Origin: an uncultured Clostridia bacterium
GTDB taxonomy: Bacteria; Bacillota; Clostridia; TANB77; CAG-508
Direction: 5' to 3'
Assembly: GCA_934167965.1 (NCBI GenBank)
Contig: CAKPMJ010000003.1
Span: 186,001-250,000, forward strand
Length of the DNA stretch: 64,000 nt
Shown here: piece by piece, positions 27,067-35,691 of the stretch
Layout: every line of letters starts with the position of its first letter
Position numbering within the stretch: the stretch's first letter is position 1
Notes under the pieces: model-generated
The model's input: the letters and a program-made list of their open reading frames with translations, nothing else
Told to the model about the DNA's origin: nothing
Database searches by the model: none
Position numbers and translations under genes: made by a program

Positions 27067-27768
27067 GTGTCATACATAGAATTTAAGAATGTAGATAAAA
27101 ATTACAAAATGGGTGAAGTTACTATAAAGGCCTTAAATAATACGACTTTTTCTATTGATAAAGGCGAATTAGTTGCAATTGTAGGTCCAAGTGGTGCTGG
27201 AAAAACCACTGCATTAAATATATTAGGAGGAATGGATAGAGCTTCTTCTGGAAAAGTTTTGGTTAATAATAAAGAAATTACTCATTTAAGTAAAAGACAA
27301 TTAATTGACTATAGAAGAGATGATATTGGATTTGTTTTTCAGTTCTATAACTTAGTCCAAAATTTAACAGCAAAAGAAAATGTAGAACTTGCAACTCAAT
27401 TATGTAATGATGCTCTAAATGTAGATGATATTTTAGATAAGGTTGGTTTAAAAGATAGAAAGGATAGTTTTCCTTCTCAATTATCCGGTGGAGAGCAACA
27501 AAGAGTTGCTATTGCAAGAGCTATTGCAAAAAATCCTAAATTACTATTATGTGATGAACCAACTGGTGCTTTAGATTATAAGACTGGTAAACAAATTTTA
27601 AAATTACTTCAGGATACTTGCAAAAAAGAAAAAATGACTGTTGTAATAATAACTCATAATACTGCAATTGCACCTATGGCAGATAAAGTAATACATTTTA
27701 AAAATGGAATGGCAGAAAAAATTGAAATAAATGAAAATCCTATTTCAATTGATAATATAGAATGGTAA
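27067..27768 (+). CDS. ABC transporter ATP-binding protein (MacB/LolD family)
   Basis: 233 aa. Walker A GPSGAGKTTALN, Q-loop FVFQFYNL, signature LSGGEQQRVAIARA, Walker B LLLCDEPTGALD, H-loop ITHN. The start is GTG at 27067, since the overlapping ATG frame stops at once. It is 6 bp from the permease gene, so the two form an exporter of the FtsX-permease type. Confidence 0.93.
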   Translation: MSYIEFKNVDKNYKMGEVTIKALNNTTFSIDKGELVAIVGPSGAGKTTALNILGGMDRASSGKVLVNNKEITHLSKRQLIDYRRDDIGFVFQFYNLVQNLTAKENVELATQLCNDALNVDDILDKVGLKDRKDSFPSQLSGGEQQRVAIARAIAKNPKLLLCDEPTGALDYKTGKQILKLLQDTCKKEKMTVVIITHNTAIAPMADKVIHFKNGMAEKIEINENPISIDNIEW

Positions 27769-27774
27769 GGATAA

Positions 27775-30700
27775 GTGAGTAAATTGAAAAAATCATTATT
27801 AAAAAATAATTTTAAATCAATACATAGAACTAGAAGGAGATTTATTTCTATATTAATTATGGCTTTTTTGGGGGTTGGGTTTTACTCTGGGTTAGTCGCT
27901 TCAAGTCCTGATATGCTAGATAGTTTAGATAAATATGCAGATTCAAGTAATTTATATGATATAAATATTATTTCTACATTAGGCTTAACAGATGATGATG
28001 TAAATGCAGTAAAACAACTTGATGGCATTGAAAATGCATATGGAACTCAAACTAAAGACTCTCTTTCTAAAATAGATGATAAAGAAAATATATGTAAAGT
28101 AATTGAATTTAATGAAAATATAAATGTTCCTGTAATTACTTCAGGAAGAAATATTCAAAATGAAAATGAATGTTTATTGGATTCTGCTATTATTCGTACA
28201 GGTTCTGGAGCAGAAGACTATATAGGTAAAAAAATAATCTTAGAAAATGAAGATAAAGACTCTGATGATAACCCCATATTTACTGTAAAAGAATTTGAAA
28301 TTGTCGGAATTGTAGAAAGCCCCATTTATATTTCTGGTGAAAGAGGTAATACTTCAATAGGAAATGGAACTGTTTCTTTTTATATCTTCACACAAGATAA
28401 TGTTATAAATATGGATTATTATACTGGTTTGTATGCTACTGTTAAAGGTGCAAAAGGTACAGTAACAAATAGTGATGAATATTTAAACTTAGTAAATCCT
28501 GTATTAGATAAATTAGATAATATTAAGCAAGAACGTGAAAATAGCAGATATAATCAATTAGTAGATGACGCTACCAACAAAGTAACTGATGCTCAAAAAG
28601 AATTTGATGATAAAAAACGTGATGTAGAAAAAGAATTAAAAGACGCTAAAGATAAATTAGATAAAGCAGAAAGCAAAATTAATTCATCTGAAAAAAAATT
28701 ATTAAAAGCTGAAAAGGAAGTAAAAAAGCAAGAAAATACTGCTAATAATAAATTTAAAGAACTCTCTAATCAATTAAAATCAGCTGAAAAGGAACTTTCG
28801 AAACAATATGATGAATTAAAAATCGCTAAAAAAAGCACTCCAGAGATACCAGAATATCAGACTAAACTTGTGTTGTGGGAAAAAGAACTAAATTCTAAAA
28901 AAGAAGAAATATCAAATCAAAAAGCTCAATTAGAAAAGTCAAAAAAGGATTCTTTATCTAAAATAAAAAAGGCAAAAGCCGAAATAAAAGAAAATAAAAA
29001 TAAATTAAATAAGAGCAGAAAAACTTTAGCTGAAAAAAAGAAGGATTATGAAGCTGGTAAGAAAAAAGCAGATAAAAAATTGCAAAATGCTCAATCTAAG
29101 TTAGATGATGCTAAAGAAGAAATCAAAAAAATAGAAAAATGCAAATGGTATATTCAAGATAGGCTTGATAACACTGGATACAATAATATATTTGATGCAA
29201 TAAAAACCATGTCAAATATATCAAAACTGTTTCCTATAATATTTTATTTAGTCGCTGTGCTTATAAGTCTAACATCTATGACCAGAATGATAGAAGAAGA
29301 AAGAATTGAAATTGGTACTTTAAAAGCACTAGGATATACTAATATGCAAATAATGTCTAAATATTTAATTTACTCTATTCTTGCATGTACAATAGGTGGA
29401 TTTCTTGGTATGACTGTTGGTCTATATTTACTTCCTAATATTGTTTGGATTTTATATGACATGATATATAACATTCCACATTTTTATTGTACTTATAGAG
29501 TTGGTATTGGAATTATTGGAATCATAATTTCTTTTGTTTGTATTGGTGGAGCAACAATATTTGTTGCTAATCAAGAATTAAAAGAAATGCCATCAGTACT
29601 AATGAGACCTAGACCTCCTAAAAAAGGTAAAAAAATACTGCTAGAAAAAATACCTTTTATTTGGAAAAGATTTAATTTTTCACATAAAGTAATTGCAAGA
29701 AATATTTTCAGATATAAAAAGAGAGCTATAATGACAATTGTTGGAATCGCAGGTTGTACGGGACTTATGCTTGCTGGTTTCGGTATTAAAGATTCAATTA
29801 TGGATATTCCTACAGACCAGTTTGAAAAAATATTTAAATATGATGTATCTGTTTCTCTATCAAATACAGACGGATTAGACAATTTAGAAAATTATTTAAA
29901 AAGCAACGATAATGTTAATAATTATGTTAAAATATGTGCAACTACTGGAGAGCTAAAGAATGATACTAAAAATTTCAATACTACTGTTTTTGTACCTAAT
30001 TCATTAGATAATTATACAAATGTTTATAATTTAATGAATTATCAAACCAATGAATCTGTTACATTAAATGATGATGGAATAATTATAACTGATAAAGTCG
30101 CAGATATGCTTGATGTTACTTATGGAGATTATATAACTTTTATTGATAGTAATGATGTTGAATATCGATTTAAAGTTGAAAATATTGCTAAAAATCACGT
30201 CGGACATTGTATATATATGTCAAAAAACTTTTATGAAAAAAATATAAAATCTTATAAGACTAATATGGTTTATATTAATTATAATGATATAACAACAGAT
30301 TTAGAAAATCGTATTTCAGAAGATATTTTAAATATGGATGGTGTTGCTTCTGTATCTGTAATAAGTGCATTGATGAAAACTGTAAGTGATATGTTAAATA
30401 CTATTAACTATGTAGTTGTAATTCTTATTGTTTCTTCTGCTTTACTTGCTTTTGTTGTGTTATATAATTTAGCAAATATTAATATAGCTGAAAGACAAAG
30501 AGAAATAGCTACTTTAAAAGTTTTAGGTTTTCATGATAATGAAGTTGATAATTATATTAATAAAGAAAATATTATTTTTACATTTGTAGGTATTGCATTA
30601 GGGCTAGTCTTTGGAACTTTTCTTACTTCTGGTATTATTGCAAGTATAGAAATAGATTCCTTGAGATTTATGAAAAATATAAAGCTTTTGAGCTATGTTT

Positions 30701-30804
30701 ATTCTTCTGCTATTACTCTTTTATTTTCTTTTGTTGTTAATTTTATTATTCATTTTATTTTGAAGAAAATTGATATGATCGAGAGTTTGAAGAGTGTTGA
30801 ATAA
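27775..30804 (+). CDS. FtsX-type ABC permease with an extracellular coiled coil
   Basis: 1,009 aa. N-terminal helix (about 25-45), extracellular region, a long charged coiled coil (about 260-465), three helices of a first FtsX domain (about 485-610), another helix near 655, a second extracellular domain, and the final FtsX domain (about 870-1,000). Starts at GTG. Large permeases with a coiled coil in the extracellular loop act in peptide export, envelope control or bacitracin-like resistance; the substrate here is unknown. Confidence 0.88.
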   Translation: MSKLKKSLLKNNFKSIHRTRRRFISILIMAFLGVGFYSGLVASSPDMLDSLDKYADSSNLYDINIISTLGLTDDDVNAVKQLDGIENAYGTQTKDSLSKIDDKENICKVIEFNENINVPVITSGRNIQNENECLLDSAIIRTGSGAEDYIGKKIILENEDKDSDDNPIFTVKEFEIVGIVESPIYISGERGNTSIGNGTVSFYIFTQDNVINMDYYTGLYATVKGAKGTVTNSDEYLNLVNPVLDKLDNIKQERENSRYNQLVDDATNKVTDAQKEFDDKKRDVEKELKDAKDKLDKAESKINSSEKKLLKAEKEVKKQENTANNKFKELSNQLKSAEKELSKQYDELKIAKKSTPEIPEYQTKLVLWEKELNSKKEEISNQKAQLEKSKKDSLSKIKKAKAEIKENKNKLNKSRKTLAEKKKDYEAGKKKADKKLQNAQSKLDDAKEEIKKIEKCKWYIQDRLDNTGYNNIFDAIKTMSNISKLFPIIFYLVAVLISLTSMTRMIEEERIEIGTLKALGYTNMQIMSKYLIYSILACTIGGFLGMTVGLYLLPNIVWILYDMIYNIPHFYCTYRVGIGIIGIIISFVCIGGATIFVANQELKEMPSVLMRPRPPKKGKKILLEKIPFIWKRFNFSHKVIARNIFRYKKRAIMTIVGIAGCTGLMLAGFGIKDSIMDIPTDQFEKIFKYDVSVSLSNTDGLDNLENYLKSNDNVNNYVKICATTGELKNDTKNFNTTVFVPNSLDNYTNVYNLMNYQTNESVTLNDDGIIITDKVADMLDVTYGDYITFIDSNDVEYRFKVENIAKNHVGHCIYMSKNFYEKNIKSYKTNMVYINYNDITTDLENRISEDILNMDGVASVSVISALMKTVSDMLNTINYVVVILIVSSALLAFVVLYNLANINIAERQREIATLKVLGFHDNEVDNYINKENIIFTFVGIALGLVFGTFLTSGIIASIEIDSLRFMKNIKLLSYVYSSAITLLFSFVVNFIIHFILKKIDMIESLKSVE

Positions 30805-30806
30805 TT

Positions 30807-30850
30807 AAAAAGTAATCATCTTTCTAATTTTAGTTGGATGATTACTTTTT
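30807..30850. terminator. terminator between the convergent permease and HAD genes
   Basis: 14-bp perfect inverted repeat (30807-30820 with 30837-30850), 16-nt loop, T-run on both strands. Confidence 0.88.
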
Positions 30851-30857
30851 TTATTTC

Positions 30858-31352
30858 TTATCTTTCATCTTCTACTCTTTTTACCAATGCAGTCTTCATG
30901 TTGTTTTTCTTTCCACCATGGATATCATCATATACGCTATCCCCTATTACCATAACTTTCTCTGGATCCAACTTCATTTTCTCACATGATTTTATGAAAT
31001 TCTTTTTTAATGGCTTGTGTGCAAATCCAATGTAGTCTATACCTTGCGATTTGAAATACTTTTCTATTTCTTCATCTGCACCATTACTTAATATTATTAT
31101 TTTCAGTTCATTTCTCATCTTCTCGATCCATTCTTTATTACATTTTGGAATATTTTTCATATCTTTTCTTAATGTTTCATCCACGTCTAATATGATTCCT
31201 TCTATATCGTATTCTTTTTTTAGTCTCGATATCACTTTTTCGTCTATGTCTGTTATTTTTTCTATTTCAATGTCTGGTTTTATGATTTTTGATAATACAT
31301 AGTTTATCATGTCTATTATTTTTTCTGCTACTATTTCATCTATTGATTTCAT
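30858..31352 (-). CDS. YqeG-family HAD-IIIA phosphatase
   Basis: 164 aa. Motif I LDVDETLR (nucleophile and acid Asp), motif II ILSNGADEE, Lys in HKPLKKNF, motif III VIGDSVYDDIHGG. YqeG proteins resemble phosphatidylglycerophosphate phosphatases and occur across Bacillota. The start at 31352 has only a weak AAAGAA ribosome site. Confidence 0.87.
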   Translation of the reverse strand: MKSIDEIVAEKIIDMINYVLSKIIKPDIEIEKITDIDEKVISRLKKEYDIEGIILDVDETLRKDMKNIPKCNKEWIEKMRNELKIIILSNGADEEIEKYFKSQGIDYIGFAHKPLKKNFIKSCEKMKLDPEKVMVIGDSVYDDIHGGKKNNMKTALVKRVEDER

Positions 31353-31498
31353 TATAGTTCTTTGTTTATTTGATGTACTAAAATGCTTTTTTCATTTAAT
31401 CCTATCTATTCATACCTCAAATAATATTCTCCTTCTATATTTTCTTTTTTTATTTTAGCATATTTATATTATTTTTTCAATTTTATTATAATAAATAA

Positions 31499-31523
31499 TA
31501 CCCTAAGTTATTTGCTTAGGGTA
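31499..31523 (-). terminator. terminator of hsp20
   Basis: TACCCTAAG / CTTAGGGTA stem with a 7-nt loop and a T-rich tail, 7 bp past the hsp20 stop. Confidence 0.8.
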
Positions 31524-31529
31524 CTATTT

Positions 31530-31946
31530 TTATTCTATAGGTATATATTTCTTTTCTGGTAATTCTTTTTTATTATCTTTTTTTGGTACTTCTACTGTTA
31601 ATGTTCCATTTTTAAATTTTGCTTTTATTTCTTCTTCTGTTACGTTTTCTCCTATATAAAAGCTTCTTGAACATTCTCCTGAGTATCTTTCTTTACGCAC
31701 GAATTTTCCTTTTTCTTCATCTTTTTCTTCTTTGTTTACACTTGCATGTACTGTTAAATATCCGTCTTGGATATCTAATTTTATTCCTTCTTTTTCATAT
31801 CCTGGTAAGTCAATGTCTATTATATATTTGTCTTTTTTCTCCTTTATGTCTGTTTTCATTAACTTACTTTCTCCCTCATTGAAGAATTCATCTCCAAATA
31901 CGTCTTCGAATAAATCGAAATCATGTCTCCTTGGTATCATCATCAT
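31530..31946 (-). CDS. small heat-shock protein Hsp20
   Basis: 138-aa chaperone of the alpha-crystallin family. The core shows IDLPGYEKEGIKLDI, the R residues of the ERYSGECSRSFYIG strand, and FKNGTLTVEVPK. The first in-frame codon at 31955 (TTG) lies inside the ribosome site AGGAGT, so the first ATG of MMMIPRR at 31946 is used. The promoter carries a CIRCE-like operator. Confidence 0.94.
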   Translation of the reverse strand: MMMIPRRHDFDLFEDVFGDEFFNEGESKLMKTDIKEKKDKYIIDIDLPGYEKEGIKLDIQDGYLTVHASVNKEEKDEEKGKFVRKERYSGECSRSFYIGENVTEEEIKAKFKNGTLTVEVPKKDNKKELPEKKYIPIE

Positions 31947-32038
31947 AAAAATCAACTCCTTTATTTTTATTTATGTGTTGACACTTGATGGGAGTGGCAC
32001 ATATTTTTGATAAATGTTATTTATCTTTTTCTTTTTTT

Positions 32039-32066
32039 ATTATATCCAATTTTTTAGCAAAGTCAA
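32039..32066 (-). promoter_or_regulatory. sigma-A promoter of hsp20
   Basis: TTGACT (32061-32066), 16-bp spacer, TATAAT (32039-32044), about 93 bp before the start; the -35 lies inside the CIRCE-like site. Confidence 0.75.
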
Positions 32067-32080
32067 TAGTGGAGTGCTAA
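32054..32080 (-). promoter_or_regulatory. CIRCE-like operator (HrcA) overlapping the hsp20 promoter
   Basis: On the minus strand a perfect half site TTAGCACTC, nine bases, then CTTTGCTAA (six of nine bases match the other half GAGTGCTAA). The position across the -35 fits repression by HrcA. Confidence 0.6.
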
Positions 32081-32138
32081 AGTTCACAGAATTTTCACAT
32101 TTGGGTTCGTTTGGTTTGCTGTTTTTGATTTGTTAGAG

Positions 32139-32152
32139 CTTCGGGTTATGAG
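32139..32152 (+). repeat. left attachment-site core
   Basis: CTTCGGGTTATGAG, identical to 48096-48109. Outside it (toward hsp20) the sequence is not tRNA-like. Confidence 0.7.
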
Positions 32153-32284
32153 TGAACATCAGTTCTTTTTGTGTGATATTTTATTTTGTTTTAAAATGGT
32201 GTAAATTGTTACTACTCTAAGTATTAATTTGTTTTATTTTAGTGTATTTTATTTTGTAATATTGCCCCTTATTTTCCATTTTTG

Positions 32285-32316
32285 AAACTTTCGCCACTTT
32301 TTCGCCACTTTTTTTG
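32285..32316 (+). repeat. left 32-bp arm-type repeat
   Basis: Two tandem copies of a TTCGCCACTTTTT-type unit, preceded by AAACT, 132 bp inside the left core. Identical over 32 bp to 47991-48022; probable integrase arm-binding site. Confidence 0.75.
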
Positions 32317-32348
32317 ATGGTAATAAATGGATTGTTCGGTTTTAAAAA

Positions 32349-32367
32349 AGCAGGGATATTCCCTGCT
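32349..32367 (-). terminator. terminator of the TIR / membrane-protein operon
   Basis: AGCAGGGA / TCCCTGCT stem with a 3-nt loop and six T on the minus strand, 8 bp past the last gene. Confidence 0.85.
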
Positions 32368-32374
32368 ATAAAAA

Positions 32375-32959
32375 TTAGTTACTTTTATTTTGTTTTTTGG
32401 TGTCATACATATATAAAATATTTAAAACTATTAGTGCCAATGTTATTAGAATTTCTAATCCTTTTATTATCCAATTATTCCATGTATTGTTAATAATTAA
32501 TCTTACGCTTAGTAATACCATAAATAAAACAGGAAAAATATATTTATAACTATAATATATAAAATCTAATGTTTTTGGATAATTAGATATATAACCCATT
32601 CCTTCTCTTTCTATGCTTTTGTTTATAGTCTTTGCAACTTCTTTTTCTATTTTATGTATATATGTATACATTCTATCAATATTTATATTTATCTGATAAT
32701 ATCTAATCGAACAGTATAAAATACTAAATATTGCAACTATCTGTATAATATTTATACTAAAAAATAAGCTGACTTTTAAATTCTCTACTAATAATCCATC
32801 AATAGTCTTAAATATTCCTTGAGGATGCATTGTAATTAAGAATAAAATCAATATATGAACTATCATAATAATAAATAATCTATTCCTTTTTACTTCCTCA
32901 TCTTTTACTATTTTTATTGTATCTTTGTAGTGATCATATAATAATTCTTTGCTTTCCAT
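32375..32959 (-). CDS. four-helix membrane protein coupled to a TIR gene
   Basis: 194 aa, no family recognised. Hydrophobic segments at about residues 28-46, 66-88, 136-156 and 163-184, with a charged stretch of about 50 residues between the second and third pairs (IDRMYTYIHKIEKEVAKTI) and charged ends. Its ATG shares one base with the stop of the upstream TIR gene (TAATG), so translation is coupled. That pairing suggests a membrane effector or sensor that responds to the TIR protein. This is inference; no nucleotide-binding domain is visible. Confidence 0.7.
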   Translation of the reverse strand: MESKELLYDHYKDTIKIVKDEEVKRNRLFIIMIVHILILFLITMHPQGIFKTIDGLLVENLKVSLFFSINIIQIVAIFSILYCSIRYYQININIDRMYTYIHKIEKEVAKTINKSIEREGMGYISNYPKTLDFIYYSYKYIFPVLFMVLLSVRLIINNTWNNWIIKGLEILITLALIVLNILYMYDTKKQNKSN

Positions 32960-33384
32960 TATGCACTTCTCACCGCTTTCATAATTGCATCTTCAGTAAA
33001 TGAATATGCCCAACTAGCACCTACTCCAATTAATTCGTCAGGAGATTCATTATTAAAATTTAATTTTACAGCAATTAATTTTTTACCCAATTCTTTGCTT
33101 TTAGCGATTTCGTAATTTTGCCAATTTCTATATCCTATTAAACTTCTATCTTTATGCAATTTATTTGCATCTTCTCCTATTATAACAAGAGTGTAATCAG
33201 CCTCATTTATTTTTCTACTTAATCCCGCTTTAATAGTAGGTATATTCCAGCTATTGATTTCTCTCGTAGACTTATCATCAAATTCGAATTCAAATTCACT
33301 ATTTTTATTCCATGCCTCTAATAAAAATTTGTACCTCCTATCCTTTTCATAATCAAATGATACGAATATTTTCTTTTTACTCAT
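32959..33384 (-). CDS. ThsB-like TIR domain protein (MTH538 / DUF1863 type)
   Basis: 141 aa, essentially one TIR-like domain: KIFVSFDYEKDRRYK opening, FDDKSTREINSW, a central ADYTLVIIGEDA strand, then W88 and the candidate catalytic E92 in WQNYEIAKS, and LIAVKLN. This is the fold of ThsB, the sensor enzyme of Thoeris defence, which makes a cyclic ADP-ribose-type signal. GGAAGG precedes the ATG; 21 bp separate it from the ImmA gene upstream. No ThsA (SIR2-SLOG) is nearby; the partner is the membrane protein downstream. Confidence 0.75.
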   Translation of the reverse strand: MSKKKIFVSFDYEKDRRYKFLLEAWNKNSEFEFEFDDKSTREINSWNIPTIKAGLSRKINEADYTLVIIGEDANKLHKDRSLIGYRNWQNYEIAKSKELGKKLIAVKLNFNNESPDELIGVGASWAYSFTEDAIMKAVRSA

Positions 33385-33405
33385 TATACATCCTTCCTTT
33401 CAATT

Positions 33406-34488
33406 TTAATTTACCCATCTATATCTCTGCTTTAGTTCTCCCATCATATTCCATCCTAATTTTCCGTCATGTTGTAATCTTCCTACAACAATGCCTGGAT
33501 GTATACCATTATCTTTTGCAAATTTTATAATTCGTTCCTTTGTGTAATTATTTTTATCAACAAATTCTTTATATATATTGTCATTCAATATCATATTTTT
33601 TGAATAATTATCTGCTTCTAATTCCATTTCTTTATCTTCTGTATCTTCAGTATCAATAAAATTTTTAGATTTCTTTGCATGTAACATCAAATGTCCTACT
33701 TCATGGAAAAACGCAAACCAAAAATGATCATTTGAACAATATCTTAAACTTATCTGAATTAATGGATTTTCTCCTATCCATGTAAATGCTCCTCTAACCT
33801 TACTATTTGGAACTGCTTCTTCCATTACAAAATAGACTCCATTTTCATTGCAGATTTCTTTTATTTTCTTAAAAGTATCTACATCATCTTTTTTTATTAA
33901 ACTTTTAATATCCAATATTGCCTTTTCAAAATTTTCTTTATTATATTCTTCTACATTTTGTTTACGTGCTTCTAATTCACACTTTCTAATCCAAACTAAT
34001 AATGGCTCTATTTGATATCCATCTTCTTTAAAAGAGTATTCATAAACTCTGCTTGAATAAACTGACAATATATTCTCTACATTTTTTACACCAAAAAACT
34101 TAAGTAATTCATATACCTTTTCACTTTTTGATGATCTTTCTGGTAAATCTAACCATTTCTTTTTTCTCATAAAATCTATTTGATACTTTTGACATATTTC
34201 ATCTAAATTCTCATTTTTCAATTTTTCTAATTCTTTTTCTTTTTCTAAAAATCCTCTATATTTTATTTCATACCCCATTAAAACTTCATAATTTATATTT
34301 ATTACCTTTTCTAAAGCCATAGCCATATCCATTGTTAATAGGACTTTATTATTCAATAACTCACTAACATGTTTTTCACTAACATTTAATCTTATCGCTA
34401 ATTCTTTTTGACTTATACTATATATTTCTAATCTTTCTTTTATTAATTCTGAAGTTGGTACAAAATAATTTGTTACTAAACTTCCCAT
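33406..34488 (-). CDS. HTH-ImmA/IrrE metallopeptidase (HigA-type antitoxin fusion)
   Basis: 360 aa. N-terminal XRE helix-turn-helix (residues 15-70, SQKELAIRLNVSEKHVSELL), a linker, and a C-terminal zinc peptidase domain with FHEVGHLMLH (H262, E263, H266) and the likely third ligand in ELEADNYS (about 290). Proteins of this layout act as antitoxin-repressors or as proteases that cleave repressors in response to a signal. It follows a HigB-like toxin by 30 bp and precedes the TIR gene, all in one operon. Confidence 0.82.
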   Translation of the reverse strand: MGSLVTNYFVPTSELIKERLEIYSISQKELAIRLNVSEKHVSELLNNKVLLTMDMAMALEKVININYEVLMGYEIKYRGFLEKEKELEKLKNENLDEICQKYQIDFMRKKKWLDLPERSSKSEKVYELLKFFGVKNVENILSVYSSRVYEYSFKEDGYQIEPLLVWIRKCELEARKQNVEEYNKENFEKAILDIKSLIKKDDVDTFKKIKEICNENGVYFVMEEAVPNSKVRGAFTWIGENPLIQISLRYCSNDHFWFAFFHEVGHLMLHAKKSKNFIDTEDTEDKEMELEADNYSKNMILNDNIYKEFVDKNNYTKERIIKFAKDNGIHPGIVVGRLQHDGKLGWNMMGELKQRYRWVN

Positions 34489-34518
34489 ATTCTCTCCTCA
34501 CATTCTTTTAAAAACTTT

Positions 34519-34845
34519 CTAATTATGATAATTTGTTATTTCCAATATATCTATTTCTTTTATTAAACTCTTATCGTATGGCATTTCATACCCTTTTGGT
34601 TTAATTATTATTCTCCATTTGGCATCAATACATACAGCGTAGCATCCTTCATAATTACCTTCTAACAAATGGCATCTCTCTGGCTTATCTACAGGAACCA
34701 TGGAAAGATTATCTACAGTTTGAAGTGTATTGATTCTTAACATTAATCTTTTACTAATCTCATTATATTCTTTTTTAATATTTTTTTCACTTGATAAAAT
34801 CTTTTCTAATTTGTTATTTGGCACATTAATTTTCATATACAACAT
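34519..34845 (-). CDS. HigB/RelE-like toxin
   Basis: 108 aa. The core GNYEGCYAVCIDAKWRIIIK with the final KEIDILEITNYHN fits RelE/ParE-superfamily HigB toxins, which cut mRNA on the ribosome. The start is uncertain: ATG at 34845 has no ribosome site of its own; ATG at 34836 overlaps the stop of a 16-codon leader ORF that does have one, so coupled translation is likely. Confidence 0.72.
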   Translation of the reverse strand: MLYMKINVPNNKLEKILSSEKNIKKEYNEISKRLMLRINTLQTVDNLSMVPVDKPERCHLLEGNYEGCYAVCIDAKWRIIIKPKGYEMPYDKSLIKEIDILEITNYHN

Positions 34846-34876
34846 CTATGCCGTCAAAATATATATTCTCTTTCAC
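34826..34876 (-). CDS. possible 16-codon leader peptide overlapping the toxin start
   Basis: Begins with GTG at 34876, six bases after a strong AGGAGG, and ends inside the toxin start region (VKENIYFDGIDVVYEN). It would bring ribosomes to the toxin start by coupling. It could also be only the remnant of a longer antitoxin. Confidence 0.35.
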   Translation of the reverse strand: MKENIYFDGIDVVYEN

Positions 34877-34910
34877 TCTGATTCCTCCTTCCTGTTTCTT
34901 ATTTTAACAC

Positions 34911-34931
34911 ACTTTACCTCAAAGGTAAAGT
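34911..34931. promoter_or_regulatory. palindromic operator in the toxin / TIR operon promoter
   Basis: ACTTTACC / GGTAAAGT with a 5-bp centre. On the minus strand it overlaps the -35 (TTTACC) and spacer of a promoter whose -10 is TAAAAT 17 bp away. Likely bound by the HTH of the ImmA protein. Confidence 0.6.
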
Positions 34932-35003
34932 ATTTTTTAATAAAAACTTGACATTTTTTTATTTTTAAGTGATTAATAATAACAATTTGAAGGAGGGTGT
35001 CTT

Positions 35004-35294
35004 ATGGAAAGTTATAGAAAAGTTGGCGATGATATTTTAAAAGAATGGTTGGATTTCAGAGAAGAAGAACTTGGATCACTTACCAGCAAAGAAGATAAAG
35101 AACATTTTATTTACTTTGAGGAAATAACAACAGATATTCTAAATAATGTTTCTGGTAATAATATTGAATATATAAAATCTCAATTAGAAAAACTTGATGA
35201 TAATATTATGGATTATATGAATTATTGGTTTGAAAAATATTATAGGAATGTTTTCTGTGATGCTGTAGAATTAATTTCAGGTTGTCTTAGGTGA
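35004..35294 (+). CDS. hypothetical protein, 96 aa
   Basis: Acidic, predicted alpha-helical protein (ILKEWLDFREEELGSL, WFEKYYRN). No family recognised. GGAGGG precedes the ATG and TTGACA lies upstream at 34948. It is divergent from the toxin operon and followed by a zinc-ribbon protein. Small proteins of this sort are common accessory genes of clostridial elements. Confidence 0.6.
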   Translation: MESYRKVGDDILKEWLDFREEELGSLTSKEDKEHFIYFEEITTDILNNVSGNNIEYIKSQLEKLDDNIMDYMNYWFEKYYRNVFCDAVELISGCLR

Positions 35295-35298
35295 TTCT

Positions 35299-35454
35299 GT
35301 GAATCAATATAAGATATGTCCTAAATGTAAGCGAAAATATACTCAGCATTCCGCTATTTCTAGAGTAGATAATAAAACCAATATATGTCCAACCTGTGGA
35401 ATAAAAGAAGCTTTAATCCAATTTATTAAACAACAAAATTCCCCAAGGAATTAA
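35299..35454 (+). CDS. small zinc-ribbon protein, 51 aa
   Basis: Starts at GTG with AGGTGA four bases before it and 4 bp after the previous stop. Two CxxC pairs (CPKC, CPTC) with YTQHSAISRVDNKTNICP between them are typical of a zinc ribbon found in mobile elements of Bacillota. Probable DNA or protein binding; function unknown. Confidence 0.65.
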   Translation: MNQYKICPKCKRKYTQHSAISRVDNKTNICPTCGIKEALIQFIKQQNSPRN

Positions 35455-35475
35455 CTCCCTGGGGTTGAATTTTTT
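35437..35475 (+). terminator. terminator after the zinc-ribbon gene
   Basis: CCCCA / TGGGG and GG / CC stem with one mismatch around an 8-nt loop, then GTTGAATTTTTT. Confidence 0.65.
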
Positions 35476-35502
35476 ATACTTTATACCACTGCCACATGGA
35501 CA

Positions 35503-35667
35503 TTATACATTCTTAAAATCCAGATCTACAAAGTCATTATCATCTAATATAACTTCTGAATTTTTATACATTTTCATAACTTTGTGCATTGCCTTTTCTT
35601 TATTATCCGCTTCCACTTCAACTGTCTTTTGTAATGTTTCAGTTATTTCAACCTTATATTTTTTCAT
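35503..35667 (-). CDS. DpnD/PcfM-like small protein, 54 aa
   Basis: MKKYKVEITETLQKTVEVEA then a helix and LDDNDFVDLDF, the pattern of DpnD/PcfM-type proteins found with restriction systems and conjugative elements. AAAAGGAAAA precedes the ATG. It ends 24 bp upstream of the nuclease-like gene on the same strand when read in order of transcription, and may share its transcript. Confidence 0.6.
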   Translation of the reverse strand: MKKYKVEITETLQKTVEVEADNKEKAMHKVMKMYKNSEVILDDNDFVDLDFKNV

Positions 35668-35691
35668 TTTTCCTTTTCCCTTTCATATTAT

